Numbered from the stretch's first letter, positions 46,844-56,707 are shown. The stretch is DNA of 64,000 nt from JAPORK01 sp026710285 (GCA_965201045.1 OZ241746.1:5580001-5644000), one strand, 5' to 3'. Notes: generated from the letters alone by a model not told the origin. A program made the numbers and translations.

Positions 46844-46999
46844 ATGAAGTTAAAAAAGCAAGACATTATTTATCTGTACTGCACAGATGAATTGCACCTA
46901 AGCAGAGTTCTTAATGAAAGACGCACAAAAGCAGATACCATTAACCAGAAAATAGCCGATTCACTTTTCAGAAATCGTTACAATTTGAGGAGTAAATAA
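46844..46999 (+). CDS. Possible 51-aa protein
   Basis: Frame MKLKKQDIIYLYCTDELHLS continuing to NRYNLRSK, lysine/arginine-rich at both ends, soluble. No convincing ribosome binding site. Its last codons overlap a repeat shared with 45531-45590, so it may be only a remnant. Confidence 0.3.
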   Translation: MKLKKQDIIYLYCTDELHLSRVLNERRTKADTINQKIADSLFRNRYNLRSK

Positions 47000-47030
47000 A
47001 AACAGATTGTGATGTTTTGAGGTTGAATGT
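46974..47030. repeat. Repeat shared with 45531-45590
   Basis: TTGAGGAGTAAATAAAAACA then GATTGTGATGTTTTGAGGTT against TCTGAGGATTAAATAAAAAC and GATTGTGGTGTTTTAAGGTT. It lies immediately outside the left end of the IS256-type element. Confidence 0.5.
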
Positions 47031-47064
47031 AAAGGAGTTATTGTCAAAACTGGTGTTTGAAGTT

Positions 47065-47357
47065 TCATAAAGCAATGGTTTGATTTGATTCAGTTTTCTT
47101 AATTCCATCTTTGAAATTTACTCCTGTGACAACCTTGGGTAGCTGTATGAAACCTCTTAATCGATGCCAGTTCTTCTCTGCATATTCACGCCAGCTCTGT
47201 GCTGATTCACGAATGCCATCCTCTATTGCAAGAAAGTGTTTCTCTCCATGCTTGTTAACTCCTACAATGACCAATGCACACAGCTTCATATCTTCAGCTC
47301 GTAAACCACTATAAATACAATCAGCCCAGAGATAAACCCATTTGTCCTGGTCTAAGC
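47065..47357 (-). pseudogene. IS256-family transposase, C-terminal part with internal deletion
   Basis: RLDQDKWVYLWADCIYSGLR and GEKHFLAIEDGIRESAQSWR are typical of the DDE domain. SAQSWRE is then joined straight to YAEKNWHRLRGF, whereas in intact family members roughly 150-200 residues, including the last catalytic acid, lie between. The gene was thus deleted internally as well as split. Confidence 0.88.
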
Positions 47358-47358
47358 G

Positions 47359-47379
47359 CTGTCTCTTAGTCACATTTTT
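47359..47379. repeat. Terminal repeat of the dispersed element, copy G
   Basis: CTGTCTCTTAGTCACAT followed by four T, the same as the left end of copy A. It lies exactly between the IS256 transposase piece and the putative 3' end of the group II intron. Confidence 0.65.
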
Positions 47380-47480
47380 ATCGGGTAGAAGGAACCGCCC
47401 ATTGGCAGTTCCAACCCCCACAGATCCCGGCGTGCGGATCGGAGAGTAGACCGTGGGAACCTCTCCCACAGCCCCTCGCA

Positions 47481-47514
47481 GAACCGTACGTGAACCTCTC
47501 GATTCATACGGCTC
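47481..47514 (-). ncRNA. Group II intron domain V
   Basis: 34 bases reading GAGCCGTATGAATC, a GAGA tetraloop, then GGTTCACGTACGGTTC. They fold as a stem with the AGC catalytic triad at its base and a GNRA loop. It starts three bases after the stop codon of the intron-encoded protein. Confidence 0.85.
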
Positions 47515-47517
47515 CCA

Positions 47518-48765
47518 TCAGGCAAACACATCTGTCATTCCTGCACACCAATGTGCAAATAAACGAGGACATCGTCCAACAATATTTTCCAGTAATCGTA
47601 TGGCACAGATCTTATGCTTACGAAAATATTCGTATTTTCGTCTGATCCATCTCACCAGTACCTTATTAACATGTCGAAAGACATTACGTAGAGCTGAACG
47701 ATAATAACGACCATAATAAGTCATCCACCCGAATAACACAGGATTTAGCCATTGAGCTATTTGTGTTAGTTCCAGATCAGTACGACTTCTGATACGCATT
47801 TTTCGTATCTTACTTCGCATGGCTTTTTGTGCCGTTTTACTTACCGCTGGTGTAAAGTTTAGGAATAACAAGTTTGTTTTGCTATTCTCACAGATTCTGC
47901 GTCTGAATGTATAACCCAGAAAATCAAAGGTAGTATTCTCATGATTTCCCTTACGCTTTACATCCTTACAGTAAACGATTTTTGTTTTCTGTGGATGTAG
48001 TTCCAGTCCACAAGCCTGAAACCTCTTCTGAAGTGCTATAAGCAACTGTTTAGACTCAGTCTCACTGGAACAGTGTACAAGACCATCATCAGCATAACGA
48101 CACCAGACCATTGACGGATAATGCTTCTGCATCCATTTATCAAAAACATAATGCAGAAATAGATTAGCCAGCAACGGACTTATTACGCCACCTTGTGGTG
48201 TACCTTTGTCCCGTGCTTCTGTTCGTCCATCCTCTAATTGCTGCGGTGCTGTCAACCACCGTTTGATATATAATAATACCCACGGATTTTTAGTATGTTT
48301 ATGCACCGCTTTCAATAGCAGATCATGGGGAATATGGTCAAATAAACCTTTGATATCAAACTCTAGTACCCAGTTGTACTTCCAGCATCTCCGTCGGGTA
48401 ATTCCTAATGCATCCAGCGCAGACCTGTTTGGTCTGTAACCCTATGAATCCGACAGAAAATGGGGTTCTACCTGTGGCTCAAAAGCCAGCTTTACCACCA
48501 TTTGTGCTACCCGATCCGCAACAGTTGGAATACCTAACACTCTTTTCCCTCCGGTTTTCTTTGGTATTTTTAACGCTTTCACCGGTGGTGGAAAATAGCT
48601 ACCAGACGACATACGATTCCATAGCTTGTACAGATTATTTTCCAGATTCGCTTCAAAGTCAGCCAGTGACTGCTTATCCACTCCCGCAGCACCCTTATTT
48701 TCTTTTACACATCTCCACGCATAAAGTACTACTCGTTTATCAATCTCAAATGGTTTTGCTTTCAT
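47518..48765 (-). pseudogene. Group II intron reverse transcriptase/maturase with one amber codon
   Basis: 416 codons in a single frame, usual for an LtrA-type protein, with AGGAGGA before the ATG at 48765. Motifs: N-terminal NKGAAGVDKQSL, IPKKTGGKRVLGIPTVADR, GTPQGGVISPLLANLFLHY, the polymerase site WCRYADDGLV, and a maturase region. The only lesion is TAG at 48442-48444 within SDS-stop-GYRPNRS, where the family has tyrosine (DSYGYRP). Restoring that codon gives a full protein. Confidence 0.88.
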
Positions 48766-49354
48766 CTAATAGTTCCTCCTGCAATTTGCAGTTGAATATC
48801 AACTAAAGCTGCCTGACGCTGCCCCTTCACTCCATACCCATTACAGGTACTTCTTCACTACTACGAACAGCTCCGCCCCTGTATCACGCATCGGTACTCT
48901 CATACTTACTATTTCAGTAGCTTGTATTTCTCCCTTATCATCGTGATGACAGGTTCCCGTAGTTCCCACGAAAAGCCCAATACAAAGTCGCGCCTGCTGT
49001 ACGCCGGACACCATTTGCACAGCATTCGGAGTTTACTTGCAAACTTATCCCGGAAGTACGGAACGCCTCCGGTTTTGATGTCACTCGCCCTTACGACGCG
49101 TCAACACAGGTTCGGTTTTACTCGCCTCTTTGTATCACACCTGCCAACTTCATGAGTTGACTTTTCCTTAACGCTCACGACCCATGCTCTTAACATACGC
49201 CGCTTAAGGTGGTTTGGAGCCGGTTTCCGACAACAGACTCCGGTGGACCTGCCACCATCTTTTCGTGAGCTTCGCCATGAAAGTTACAACTCATTCTGAG
49301 TTGTCCTTCGTGTGCCTACGGCACACTCCTGCAACGGGCTCTTCGATATTTGGC

Positions 49355-50149
49355 TTACAGCACAGCCATGGATTTCATTGCCGTAAATGGAAATGAAATC
49401 TTTGGTTTCTGTAACGGCATAAGTTGCTTCAGCTTTTGGTACTTTTCCCAGATAATTTTACTTTTCTGGCTCCGACTGTTCAGCATTCGATACCAATAGC
49501 GGTCAACAAACTGATAGAGTTTGTTTAAGCTTTTGAAATTGCCTCCCAGACCGTAGTAGGCATAGTGACCTCGTAGCCGTCGATTGATCACCGTCACTTG
49601 CTTGTGCAGCAGGTCATGGCGTATCCGTCTCAGTAATTCCTTCAGATTGGTAATACTACGCCTTAAACGGGACTTTTCCGTTTTCCTTCCCACCATAAAA
49701 TTCCCTTTCCTGCTCCTTGCGCAGTAGTGAGTAAAACCAAGAAAATAAATGGTTTCCGGTCATTTTCCCTTGCGACCAGCAGAGCGTCCGAATCTGATTA
49801 ACCGGGTTTTATCCGGTTCCAGTTTCAATGCAAACTTCTCCAGTCGTTCTGGTAACACTTCCATCAACCGCTGTGCATCACTGCAATACTGAAAACACAC
49901 CACGAAATCATCAATGTACCTTATTGCCACGCTTTGCCTTTTAGCCCTGGTCTGACTTTGCACTCAAACCAAAGATCAAGCACATAGTGCAGATACAGAT
50001 TACTTAGCACTACGCTTATGGGTCCGCCCTGAGGCGTACCTTCTTCACACGCTTGCAACTCCCCAGATTCCATCACATCTGCCTTTAACCAGCGTCGTAT
50101 GAGACTAAGAATTCTAGGGTCACCGACCCGGTGTTCCACAAAACGAAGT
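49355..50149 (-). pseudogene. Second group II intron reverse transcriptase, decayed
   Basis: It starts abruptly at LLRFVEHRVGDPRILSLIRR with the fingers domain missing. ACEEGTPQGGPISVVLSNLY follows, then a frameshift near 49925-49960, then IRYIDDFVVCFQ (polymerase site YIDD), LEPDKTRLIRFGR, an in-frame TGA at 49760-49762, PETIYFLGFTHYC and a C-terminal maturase region. It is a different intron lineage from 47518-48765. The lost 5' part and its fusion to IS256 sequence at about 50150 show a deletion. Confidence 0.85.
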
Positions 50150-50525
50150 AGATTTCTCCTGTGGAAACCCCTTTCAGGTTCAGCCATGGAAGCGCAGCTT
50201 TAAGTGAACGTGTCTTGCGCACCTAGGGAGGAACCAGTTTTGAGTTGAAAGTTACAGGATTTCCATCTTTTGCCTGAACTTTTGGTATTTTTACTGTGAC
50301 TGGTCCTATGCTGGTTTGCAGCTGTCGTTCAGGCTGATAACCATTTTGAATCACCGCTGCAAGTCCATTTTCAAATTGACGATCCTTGAATTGACTCATA
50401 AACTCTTCCAGCTCAGCTTCAACCGCCTCATAAATCAGTTGAAGAGCGCCTGTTCTCAACATGTCTGTCAGAGGATCAGATAAATTAACTGGATTTTCAA
50501 ACTCAATAATATTATTTTTATTCAT
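50150..50525 (-). pseudogene. IS256-family transposase, N-terminal part
   Basis: DPLTDMLRTGALQLIYEAVE and TSIGPVTVKIPKVQAKDG are the typical start of the family. TAG at 50223-50225 interrupts KLVPP-stop-VRKTRSLKAALPW, where tyrosine (PPY) is usual. The frame goes on through LNLKGVSTGE and then passes into reverse transcriptase sequence. Confidence 0.87.
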
Positions 50526-50844
50526 GGTGATATTCTCTATTGATTCACATTTTTTTCTAACAGTAAATCAATTAGACTTATCACTTTTTTTCAACTTTTT
50601 AAACACCAGTTTTAGCTATAGCTCGATCTGACCTTCTTAAGCCTACTGAAATTTTACAAAAAAACTCTTTGCATTACCGATTTGTATCGTGTACCTTTGT
50701 TCATGAACTAACTGCATGTATTATCTGTTTTTTATCTGCAAAAATTAAGGCTGTAAAAAAAATTACCGGACTTGATTAAAAAATGCATACAGACCATAAA
50801 CGATTTATTTTGTAATCACAGTATTTGAGAGAGCAATAACAGTA
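50526..50844. other. Element right end and pgi upstream region
   Basis: Carries the IS256-type right terminal repeat at 50601-50613. The 225 bases before pgi are AT-rich; no promoter could be fixed. Confidence 0.5.
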
Positions 50845-52512
50845 ATGCTATTTTCTGATAACAGTACGCCATTGAACCAATATACAATCAGTAATGCATT
50901 GGTCAAAGATAAAGCACGAATGCAGACAACAACACTGGAAAAACTTTTCGCAGCATCGTCAGATCGGTTTACCCGCTATAGTATTGAAGCGGCTGATCTC
51001 TTTTTGGATTATTCAAAAAACCTTATTGATGAAACTACTTTAAACCATCTGCTACATTTAGCAGAACAGGCATCTCTTCCTGAAGCAATTAAAGCGATGT
51101 TCAGTGGTGAAAAGATCAATACCACGGAACAAAGGGCAGTATTGCATACAGCGCTGCGTAATTTTGACGATAAGCCGGTACTAGTTGACGGAAAAGATGT
51201 AATGCCTGCTATTTGCCAGGTACGTGAAAAAATGCGGGAATTTACGGATAAAATTCATAATGAAACATGGAAAGGATGGACAGGAAAATCTATACGCCAT
51301 ATTGTTAATATTGGTATTGGTGGTTCTTATCTTGGTATCAAAACAGTTATTGATGCACTCAAACCTTATCATCGAAACAATTTACAAGCCCATTTCATTG
51401 TTAATATTGACCCTGGTGATATCGCTCATGTCTGTAAAGCCCTTGATCCGGAAAGAACACTATTTATTATCGCATCTAAATCATTTGGCACTCTGGAGAC
51501 GCTTGAAAATGCGTTGTCTGCAAAAGAGTGGATGCAACAACAAGGAATGCCGGAGGCTGCCACTGCACAACATTTTGTTGCTGTTTCATCTAATATTAAA
51601 AAAGCAGTGGCTTTTGGTATTGCAGAAGAGAATATTTTTCCTTTGTGGGACTGGGTAGGAGGACGCTATTCTCTCTGGTCTACTATTGGCTTGCTGATTC
51701 CACTGCTGGCAGGGTTTGATAATTTTATTGACCTGCTCAAAGGTGCCCATGCGATGGATAAACATTTTCAAACCAGTGCAATGAATGCTAATATGCCGGT
51801 TATTCTTGGTTTGCTTGGTGTTTGGTATCATAACTATTTTGGTGCTGAAAGTTATGCGGTCTTACCTTACGACAGTGGTCTTGAAACATTTACCAATCAC
51901 CTGCAACAGGTAGATATGGAAAGTAATGGTAAAACGGTTAAAGTTAATGGTGAGTCAGTAACTTACCATACAGGTGCTGTTATCTGGGGGAATACAGGTA
52001 CTAACGGACAACATGCTTACCATCAGTTATTACATCAGGGAAGCCGCTTTATCCCGATTGATTTTATTGTCCCTCTGACCAGCCACTACCATTTTAGTGA
52101 ACAGCATACACACCTGGTCGCCAATGCTTTTGCTCAGAGTCAGGCACTTATGTCGGGCGAGTCACCACAGCGCATTAAGGAAAGTCTGCGTGCCCAGGGT
52201 AAAGATGAAGCAACGATACAGACACTTATTCCTCATAAAAAAACACCAGGTAACCGCCCCAGCAATACGATTACCATGCAGCAACTAAATCCGGCAACAA
52301 TGGGTGCTCTGCTGGCACTTTATGAACACAAAGTTTTTGTTCAGGGCATCCTGTGGCAGATAAATAGTTTTGATCAGTGGGGAGTTGAACTGGGTAAATT
52401 ATTAGGAAATAAAATCTTTACTCAGCTAGCAAAGCATCATGTTAATAATGATGAAGATACTTCTACTAAAGGGTTGATTGACCGGTTTTTACATGCTAAT
52501 AATCTGCAGTGA
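50845..52512 (+). CDS. pgi: Glucose-6-phosphate isomerase
   Basis: 555 aa (E. coli 549). It interconverts glucose-6-phosphate and fructose-6-phosphate in the cytoplasm. Substrate and catalytic segments are intact: NIGIGGSYLGIK, IASKSFGTLETL, PLWDWVGGRYSLWSTIG, the glutamate/histidine region GLETFTNHLQQVDMESNGK, and the C-terminal lysine segment WQINSFDQWGVELGK. The gene stands alone downstream of the dead IS256 region. Confidence 0.97.
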   Translation: MLFSDNSTPLNQYTISNALVKDKARMQTTTLEKLFAASSDRFTRYSIEAADLFLDYSKNLIDETTLNHLLHLAEQASLPEAIKAMFSGEKINTTEQRAVLHTALRNFDDKPVLVDGKDVMPAICQVREKMREFTDKIHNETWKGWTGKSIRHIVNIGIGGSYLGIKTVIDALKPYHRNNLQAHFIVNIDPGDIAHVCKALDPERTLFIIASKSFGTLETLENALSAKEWMQQQGMPEAATAQHFVAVSSNIKKAVAFGIAEENIFPLWDWVGGRYSLWSTIGLLIPLLAGFDNFIDLLKGAHAMDKHFQTSAMNANMPVILGLLGVWYHNYFGAESYAVLPYDSGLETFTNHLQQVDMESNGKTVKVNGESVTYHTGAVIWGNTGTNGQHAYHQLLHQGSRFIPIDFIVPLTSHYHFSEQHTHLVANAFAQSQALMSGESPQRIKESLRAQGKDEATIQTLIPHKKTPGNRPSNTITMQQLNPATMGALLALYEHKVFVQGILWQINSFDQWGVELGKLLGNKIFTQLAKHHVNNDEDTSTKGLIDRFLHANNLQ

Positions 52513-52673
52513 TCGCCAAATGATCTGGCAGGATCGGATATTGTTTTTGCAAATTATAATTATGAAATACAGAGTACATTTATAATATGAATTAAAACCA
52601 TTTTATCTGTTTTTGTTTAATGTTGGTTTTATTGTATAAAAATATTATTTTCATTAATGCACCAGGATGATTT

Positions 52674-53999
52674 TTGTTGAAAAATAATTGTTTAAATCAT
52701 ATCCCTTTATCTGCCAGAGATGTCGATATTTTATTATCACCAAAAGCTTTTTGTGATAAAATTTTTGAGCTGATAAAACAGGCTAAAAACCGTATTTATT
52801 TATCAGCGTTATACATAGAAAATGATACGACAGGGCAAAGATTATTTGATGCACTTTATGAAGCAAAAGCTGCAAACCCAGATCTTGATATTGTATTACT
52901 GGTGGACTTTCACAGAGCACAGCGAGGGCGTATAGGAGAAGCAAAAACCGAAAATAATGCTACTTTTTATTGTCGGCGCAATGAATTAAGTCAGCATAAC
53001 ATTGAAGTGTATGGGCTGCCTGTGAAAGTACGTGAATTTTTTGGTGTTATGCACCTGAAAGGATTTGTTTTTGATGATGATGTCCTGTATTCAGGAGCGA
53101 GTATTAATGATATTTATTTTCATACCAGGAACCGTTATCGTTATGACCGCTATATATTGATACATAACCGTGAGCTGGCTAATTCATTAACAGAGATTGT
53201 GTGCTGGATGAAAACAAACAGCAAAGTAATGACACCATTAAACAGACAGCCCATCCCTAACACTAAATCAATAAAGCGTCAAATCCGTTATTTTTCATCT
53301 AAATTAAAACGCTTACAGTATAATATAACACCTTACATACAAGACAGTAGCCTGCATATTACACCTGTTTTGGGGTTTGGGCGTCGAGGTAATCGTTTAA
53401 ATAAAGCGATTATTGAAATGATTCGTAAAGCGCAAAATAGTATTATTCTTTATACACCTTATTTTAATTTACCTTCTGCGTTGAAAAAAGCACTGATCAA
53501 AGCAATGAAGCGCAATGTAAAAGTCACACTGATTACAGGTGATAAAACAGCCAGTGACTTTTATATTCACAATACAGCTGAATTTAATGTTGTTGGTACT
53601 TTACCTTACATATATGAGACATTGTTACGTGGATTCTTAATACGCTACCAAAGTTATATTGAAAAAAATTTATTATCTCTGCGGATCTGGAAACATAATG
53701 ACAACAGCTTTCATGTAAAAGGAATCAGTGTTGATAACACGACTTATTTATTAACAGGAAATAACCTGAATCCCCGGGCTTGGGGGCTTGATCTTGAAAA
53801 TGCTTTGTTAATTTATGACAAAAATGGTTTATTGCAAAATGATTTCAAAAAAGAACATAACTGCCTTATTGAAAATACTTATGAATTATGTAGAAAAGAG
53901 CAACTGGATGACCCTGAACTGTATCCCGGACAGGTCAAAAAAATATTGGGCAGACTCAAGAGGGTTTACGCAGATAAAGTTTTAAAACGTTTTATATAA
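52674..53999 (+). CDS. pssA: CDP-diacylglycerol-serine O-phosphatidyltransferase
   Basis: 441 aa (E. coli PssA 451), phospholipase D superfamily. It makes phosphatidylserine, the precursor of phosphatidylethanolamine, at the membrane surface. Two HKD sites are present: HLKGFVFDDDVLYSGASIND and FHVKGISVDNTTYLLTGNNL. LVDFHRAQRGRIG and RYRYDRYILI match PssA closely. The frame has a TTG start (two tandem TTG codons at 52674 and 52677) with AGGATG upstream. Confidence 0.94.
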   Translation: MLKNNCLNHIPLSARDVDILLSPKAFCDKIFELIKQAKNRIYLSALYIENDTTGQRLFDALYEAKAANPDLDIVLLVDFHRAQRGRIGEAKTENNATFYCRRNELSQHNIEVYGLPVKVREFFGVMHLKGFVFDDDVLYSGASINDIYFHTRNRYRYDRYILIHNRELANSLTEIVCWMKTNSKVMTPLNRQPIPNTKSIKRQIRYFSSKLKRLQYNITPYIQDSSLHITPVLGFGRRGNRLNKAIIEMIRKAQNSIILYTPYFNLPSALKKALIKAMKRNVKVTLITGDKTASDFYIHNTAEFNVVGTLPYIYETLLRGFLIRYQSYIEKNLLSLRIWKHNDNSFHVKGISVDNTTYLLTGNNLNPRAWGLDLENALLIYDKNGLLQNDFKKEHNCLIENTYELCRKEQLDDPELYPGQVKKILGRLKRVYADKVLKRFI

Positions 54000-54428
54000 A
54001 CTCTGGAAACATCTTATCTCTCAGTTACATTTTTTTAGGCTTTGACTTTTGTACTAACAGGTTTATTTGCTGCTGAATATACTAATTTCTGACGTATACA
54101 TACTGTTGTTTGAGCCTGTAGAAATGTTCTCTTTCAGCAAGAAAACAGTTGATTGTATTATGACTGAATAGAGCCATCCGTTAGCTGAGATAATCCTGTT
54201 GCTGTGGTTTAATTAAATGAACTAATACGATAGTTACTATATAAGTCAGGTAGTTGTTTATTTATACTGTGTATTGTACAATGAATCAACTTCATAAAAA
54301 ACACTGTTGCGTAGCATTAGCTATTGAAAACAGCAGAATACTGACGAAAAACAATTCAAAATTTAATATGTTGTAATCAGAAATTTCTTATTCTGGATTA
54401 AATATTAACCATAACCGAGGGTTTAAAA
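54000..54428. other. Intergenic region with element copy E
   Basis: Copy E of the dispersed element is at about 54015-54165. The remaining 260 bases are AT-rich with nothing recognised. Confidence 0.5.
54015..54165. repeat. Dispersed element, copy E
   Basis: TCTCTCAGTTACATTTTTTT, then GTTTATTTGCTGCTGAATAT, then TTGAGCCTGTAGAAATG follow the order of copies A and B. The ends are decayed. Confidence 0.5.
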
Positions 54429-54758
54429 ATGCGTAAGATAAAAAGTTCTAAAAAAGCCAGCCTTATGAGGCAGGCGAAAAATAAAAATAAAAACAAAAAA
54501 AAACGTTTATTAAAAAAACGTACTAATCAAACAACAGGAGAGCAACCAGCACCTTTAAAAAATAAAACACCGATAAATTTGGTGAAAAATTTTATGTTCA
54601 CTCAAAATAGTCATGAGAAAGAGGAGGGAATGCTTAAGGCTAAAAAACTATTTGACGTGATAGCTAGTCTGGGATCGAAATCTAAAAAAGAACCAGAAGA
54701 AAGTGAAGAGACTCAGATGTCGTCAGAGGATCACAAAGACAGTGAAGATAATAAATAA
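54429..54758 (+). CDS. Small charge-segregated protein, 109 aa
   Basis: Good GAGGG site before the ATG. The first 32 residues are almost all lysine, arginine, asparagine and serine. The middle has a short hydrophobic helix (EGMLKAKKLFDVIASLG). The last 25 residues are strongly acidic (EPEESEETQMSSEDHKDSED). It is probably disordered and may bind nucleic acid or ribosome through the basic part. Not recognised. Confidence 0.6.
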   Translation: MRKIKSSKKASLMRQAKNKNKNKKKRLLKKRTNQTTGEQPAPLKNKTPINLVKNFMFTQNSHEKEEGMLKAKKLFDVIASLGSKSKKEPEESEETQMSSEDHKDSEDNK

Positions 54759-54914
54759 AGAAACCCCGGGATCAGTTAAAAATGCAGTAATCCCGCTGTT
54801 GTAATCCTGTAATCTGAGCAAGGAGTTATATCCGTCAAATAATATTCACTATATTAACAGAGTTCCTGACCTATCCAGCAAAAACAATATTTTTGCATTG
54901 TTAATTTCCGGCAT

Positions 54915-55481
54915 TTAAACATTTGCAGCCTCGATATCCGATAAATCTATCGTTATCACAGGCTTGTCAGGCAATGCTTCAGTATTTTTTTCCTGGTCAG
55001 ATACAGCACACAAGTTGCCAATAAGTACCAGGGGAGTGACTGATGCTGAAGCCATTGCTCCAAGCCCCAGAGAAACTGCTCCCCATACCAGCGTTGCCGG
55101 AATATTTCCAAAATACGATACTACTCCCAGCGCTATACCAAACGCACAACCTGCACGAAATGTTTGTCTCGCAACATTTTTTGCGTAATATGAAATGGGT
55201 TCTACAGATTTGCCTCTGTATTGCTGAACTGTCTTGTAAATACCGCCTCCGACCAGACCGGCACCAAGTCCTGTTATTCCGGCAATACTTCCTGTTGTCA
55301 GGGTAAGCAATGAAATAGGAGCCACAAAAAAACCGGCGGTAATTCTTACGGTAAATTTTCCCATAAAACAAGCTGTTTCTGTAATAGCCTTACCGACAGT
55401 CATATTATCATCAATCGGTACAAGTTTTATTTGTGTTAAAGGCTTGTTTGTGTAAGATGGTAAATTTTGTGTTGTCTGCAT
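54915..55481 (-). CDS. Glycine-rich membrane protein, 188 aa
   Basis: The start at ATG 55481 (MQTTQNLPSY) was preferred over 55532 because GGGAGA lies seven bases before it. Three or four hydrophobic, glycine/alanine-rich stretches are present: FFVAPISLLTLTTGSIAG, ITGLGAGLVGGGIY, GCAFGIALGVVSYF, and ATLVWGAVSLGLGAMA. This suggests a small integral membrane protein with a cytosolic acidic tail. No family recognised. Confidence 0.65.
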   Translation of the reverse strand: MQTTQNLPSYTNKPLTQIKLVPIDDNMTVGKAITETACFMGKFTVRITAGFFVAPISLLTLTTGSIAGITGLGAGLVGGGIYKTVQQYRGKSVEPISYYAKNVARQTFRAGCAFGIALGVVSYFGNIPATLVWGAVSLGLGAMASASVTPLVLIGNLCAVSDQEKNTEALPDKPVITIDLSDIEAANV

Positions 55482-55885
55482 ACCTGTTCTCCCTGTATTT
55501 CCAGAATAGTTCTGAATAAATATAATACACATGGAAAAAATGAGTATTATACGATGGTATAAGTTGTAATAGCTAAAATCTGATCCGGCAACCTATCCAT
55601 TTCATCAGGTTAAATCTGAGCTACTATGGTTTTCCTGACCGCATGAAAAAATCCTTACATTACAGAGTGTTGATAATTAAGCCAGCCATATCGCTGAAAA
55701 TGCCATGTTGTAGTATAATAATTTATAGTTTTCATCCATCATCACACAATACCATCCAGGGTATTATTATAATCGGAATATATTAGACTTTTGTATTCAG
55801 GTGCACTATATATGGAATATACCTTGAATATATGAAACTTTAATTATCAACTCCCCTCTCACAAGAATATGCCCCCCACAAGAAT
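55482..55885. other. Intergenic gap, nothing recognised
   Basis: 404 bases between divergently transcribed genes, so it should hold two promoters. No clear -10/-35 pairs or repeats could be fixed. Confidence 0.5.
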
Positions 55886-56599
55886 ATGAATAAAAAAAAA
55901 TCAATCTGCAAGGTTATTTGTTGTTTTATTTTCTTTATTGCTGCGCAAATAACCAGTATCCATGCAGCTACTGCACGCAATAATAATATTTATTTTCATG
56001 TTTATTCTAACAATGATGGAAATAAGGTAAAATTTATTACTGATAGACATTGCATTACAAAACAGCAGCCTTATAAAACACCAGACGGAAGTCAATTACC
56101 TTTTAATTCAGATACTCTAACAGACGATAAGACAAATAGCCGCATAACTATCAGAGCAGGAAGACATAGTAGCAAAAAGACTGTTAAATGTCTGTCTGAA
56201 AATATGTTATCGGGAGAAAATTTTACAAATCACTTTACCTTCCGGCATGTTCCCGGGAAACTTAATTTTGCAGTTCAGGGAACTTTGATCATCAACCAGG
56301 TGGCTTTTGAGCAAATAATATTAGCACAGGGACTCAGTGGTTCTCGCAACAACTGGTGGTTTGGAGGAAGATATTGTAAGCTTTTTGATTCTTCAAATGG
56401 AATATTTTCAAAATACCCACAAAATGCAGCAACCTGTATGTCAGATACCGGTGAGCCATGGTGTTTTGTTCGTGGAGTAACTCTTACTCATAAACTGCTT
56501 AAATTTCCTGTTCCTTCCAGAACCAGCGTTAATGTGATTGCAGCAACTAAAGGTAAATGTAGCACAGAACTATTTAATCAATGGGTCAATCCAAGTTGA
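55886..56599 (+). CDS. Small exported cysteine-containing protein
   Basis: 237 aa. Signal peptide with basic start (MNKKKSICK), hydrophobic core (VICCFIFFIAAQITS) and a cleavage site after IHA. The mature part has six or seven cysteines and strand-rich, asparagine-rich sequence, fitting a periplasmic or secreted protein with disulphides. Not recognised. Confidence 0.7.
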   Translation: MNKKKSICKVICCFIFFIAAQITSIHAATARNNNIYFHVYSNNDGNKVKFITDRHCITKQQPYKTPDGSQLPFNSDTLTDDKTNSRITIRAGRHSSKKTVKCLSENMLSGENFTNHFTFRHVPGKLNFAVQGTLIINQVAFEQIILAQGLSGSRNNWWFGGRYCKLFDSSNGIFSKYPQNAATCMSDTGEPWCFVRGVTLTHKLLKFPVPSRTSVNVIAATKGKCSTELFNQWVNPS

Positions 56600-56610
56600 T
56601 CTGCTCTTTC

Positions 56611-56673
56611 GGGGTCTATTGATGTTTTGTCATTTGATTCAGTGAGCCATAAAGACAAAACAGCAACAGATCC
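56611..56673. repeat. 63-bp inverted-repeat remnant
   Basis: GGGGTCTATTGATGTTTTGT at left is mirrored by GACAAAACAGCAACAGATCC at right. The left arm and the following CATTTGATTCAGTGAGCCAT match the left end of the 262-bp element at 34708, so this is an internally deleted form. Confidence 0.6.
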
Positions 56674-56707
56674 TAAACAAAAGATCACTAAGATAATTTA
56701 AGTTTTA

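Larger units (their letters stand above)
47380..49326 (-). mobile_element. Group II intron
   Basis: About 1.95 kb on the minus strand. The proposed 5' end GTGTGCC at 49326 fits the GUGYGHC rule. Structured RNA sequence follows down to about 48770, then the intron-encoded protein, domain V (47481-47514) and a domain VI-like hairpin (GGAACTGCC, AAT, GGGCGGTTCC) followed by TTCTACCCGAT. The 3' end at 47380 is inferred from the AY rule and the resuming element sequence. The boundaries are tentative by some bases. Confidence 0.7.
47041..50618 (-). mobile_element. IS256-family element, dead, invaded by group II intron sequence
   Basis: Inverted ends AAAACTGGTGTTT (47046-47058) and AAACACCAGTTTT (50601-50613) bound two pieces of one transposase gene, an N-terminal piece at 50150-50525 and a C-terminal piece at 47065-47357. 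Between them lie two group II intron reverse transcriptase remnants. The whole unit reads on the minus strand. It is no longer able to encode a transposase. Confidence 0.8.

Noticed and set aside
47111..49396. Several plus-strand frames across the IS256/intron region
   Set aside because: They are antisense to transposase and reverse transcriptase sequence with clear family motifs.
50205..50222. GTGCGCAAGACACG on the minus strand as a group II intron 5' end
   Set aside because: It fits the GTGCG rule, but in frame it reads VRKTRSLKAALPW, the normal continuation of the IS256 transposase, so it is coding sequence after an amber codon.
47041..50618. TAG read as tyrosine (recoding)
   Set aside because: Two TAG codons replace tyrosine in dead mobile genes, but lipA, aat and the gene at 26567 use TAG as their natural stop.
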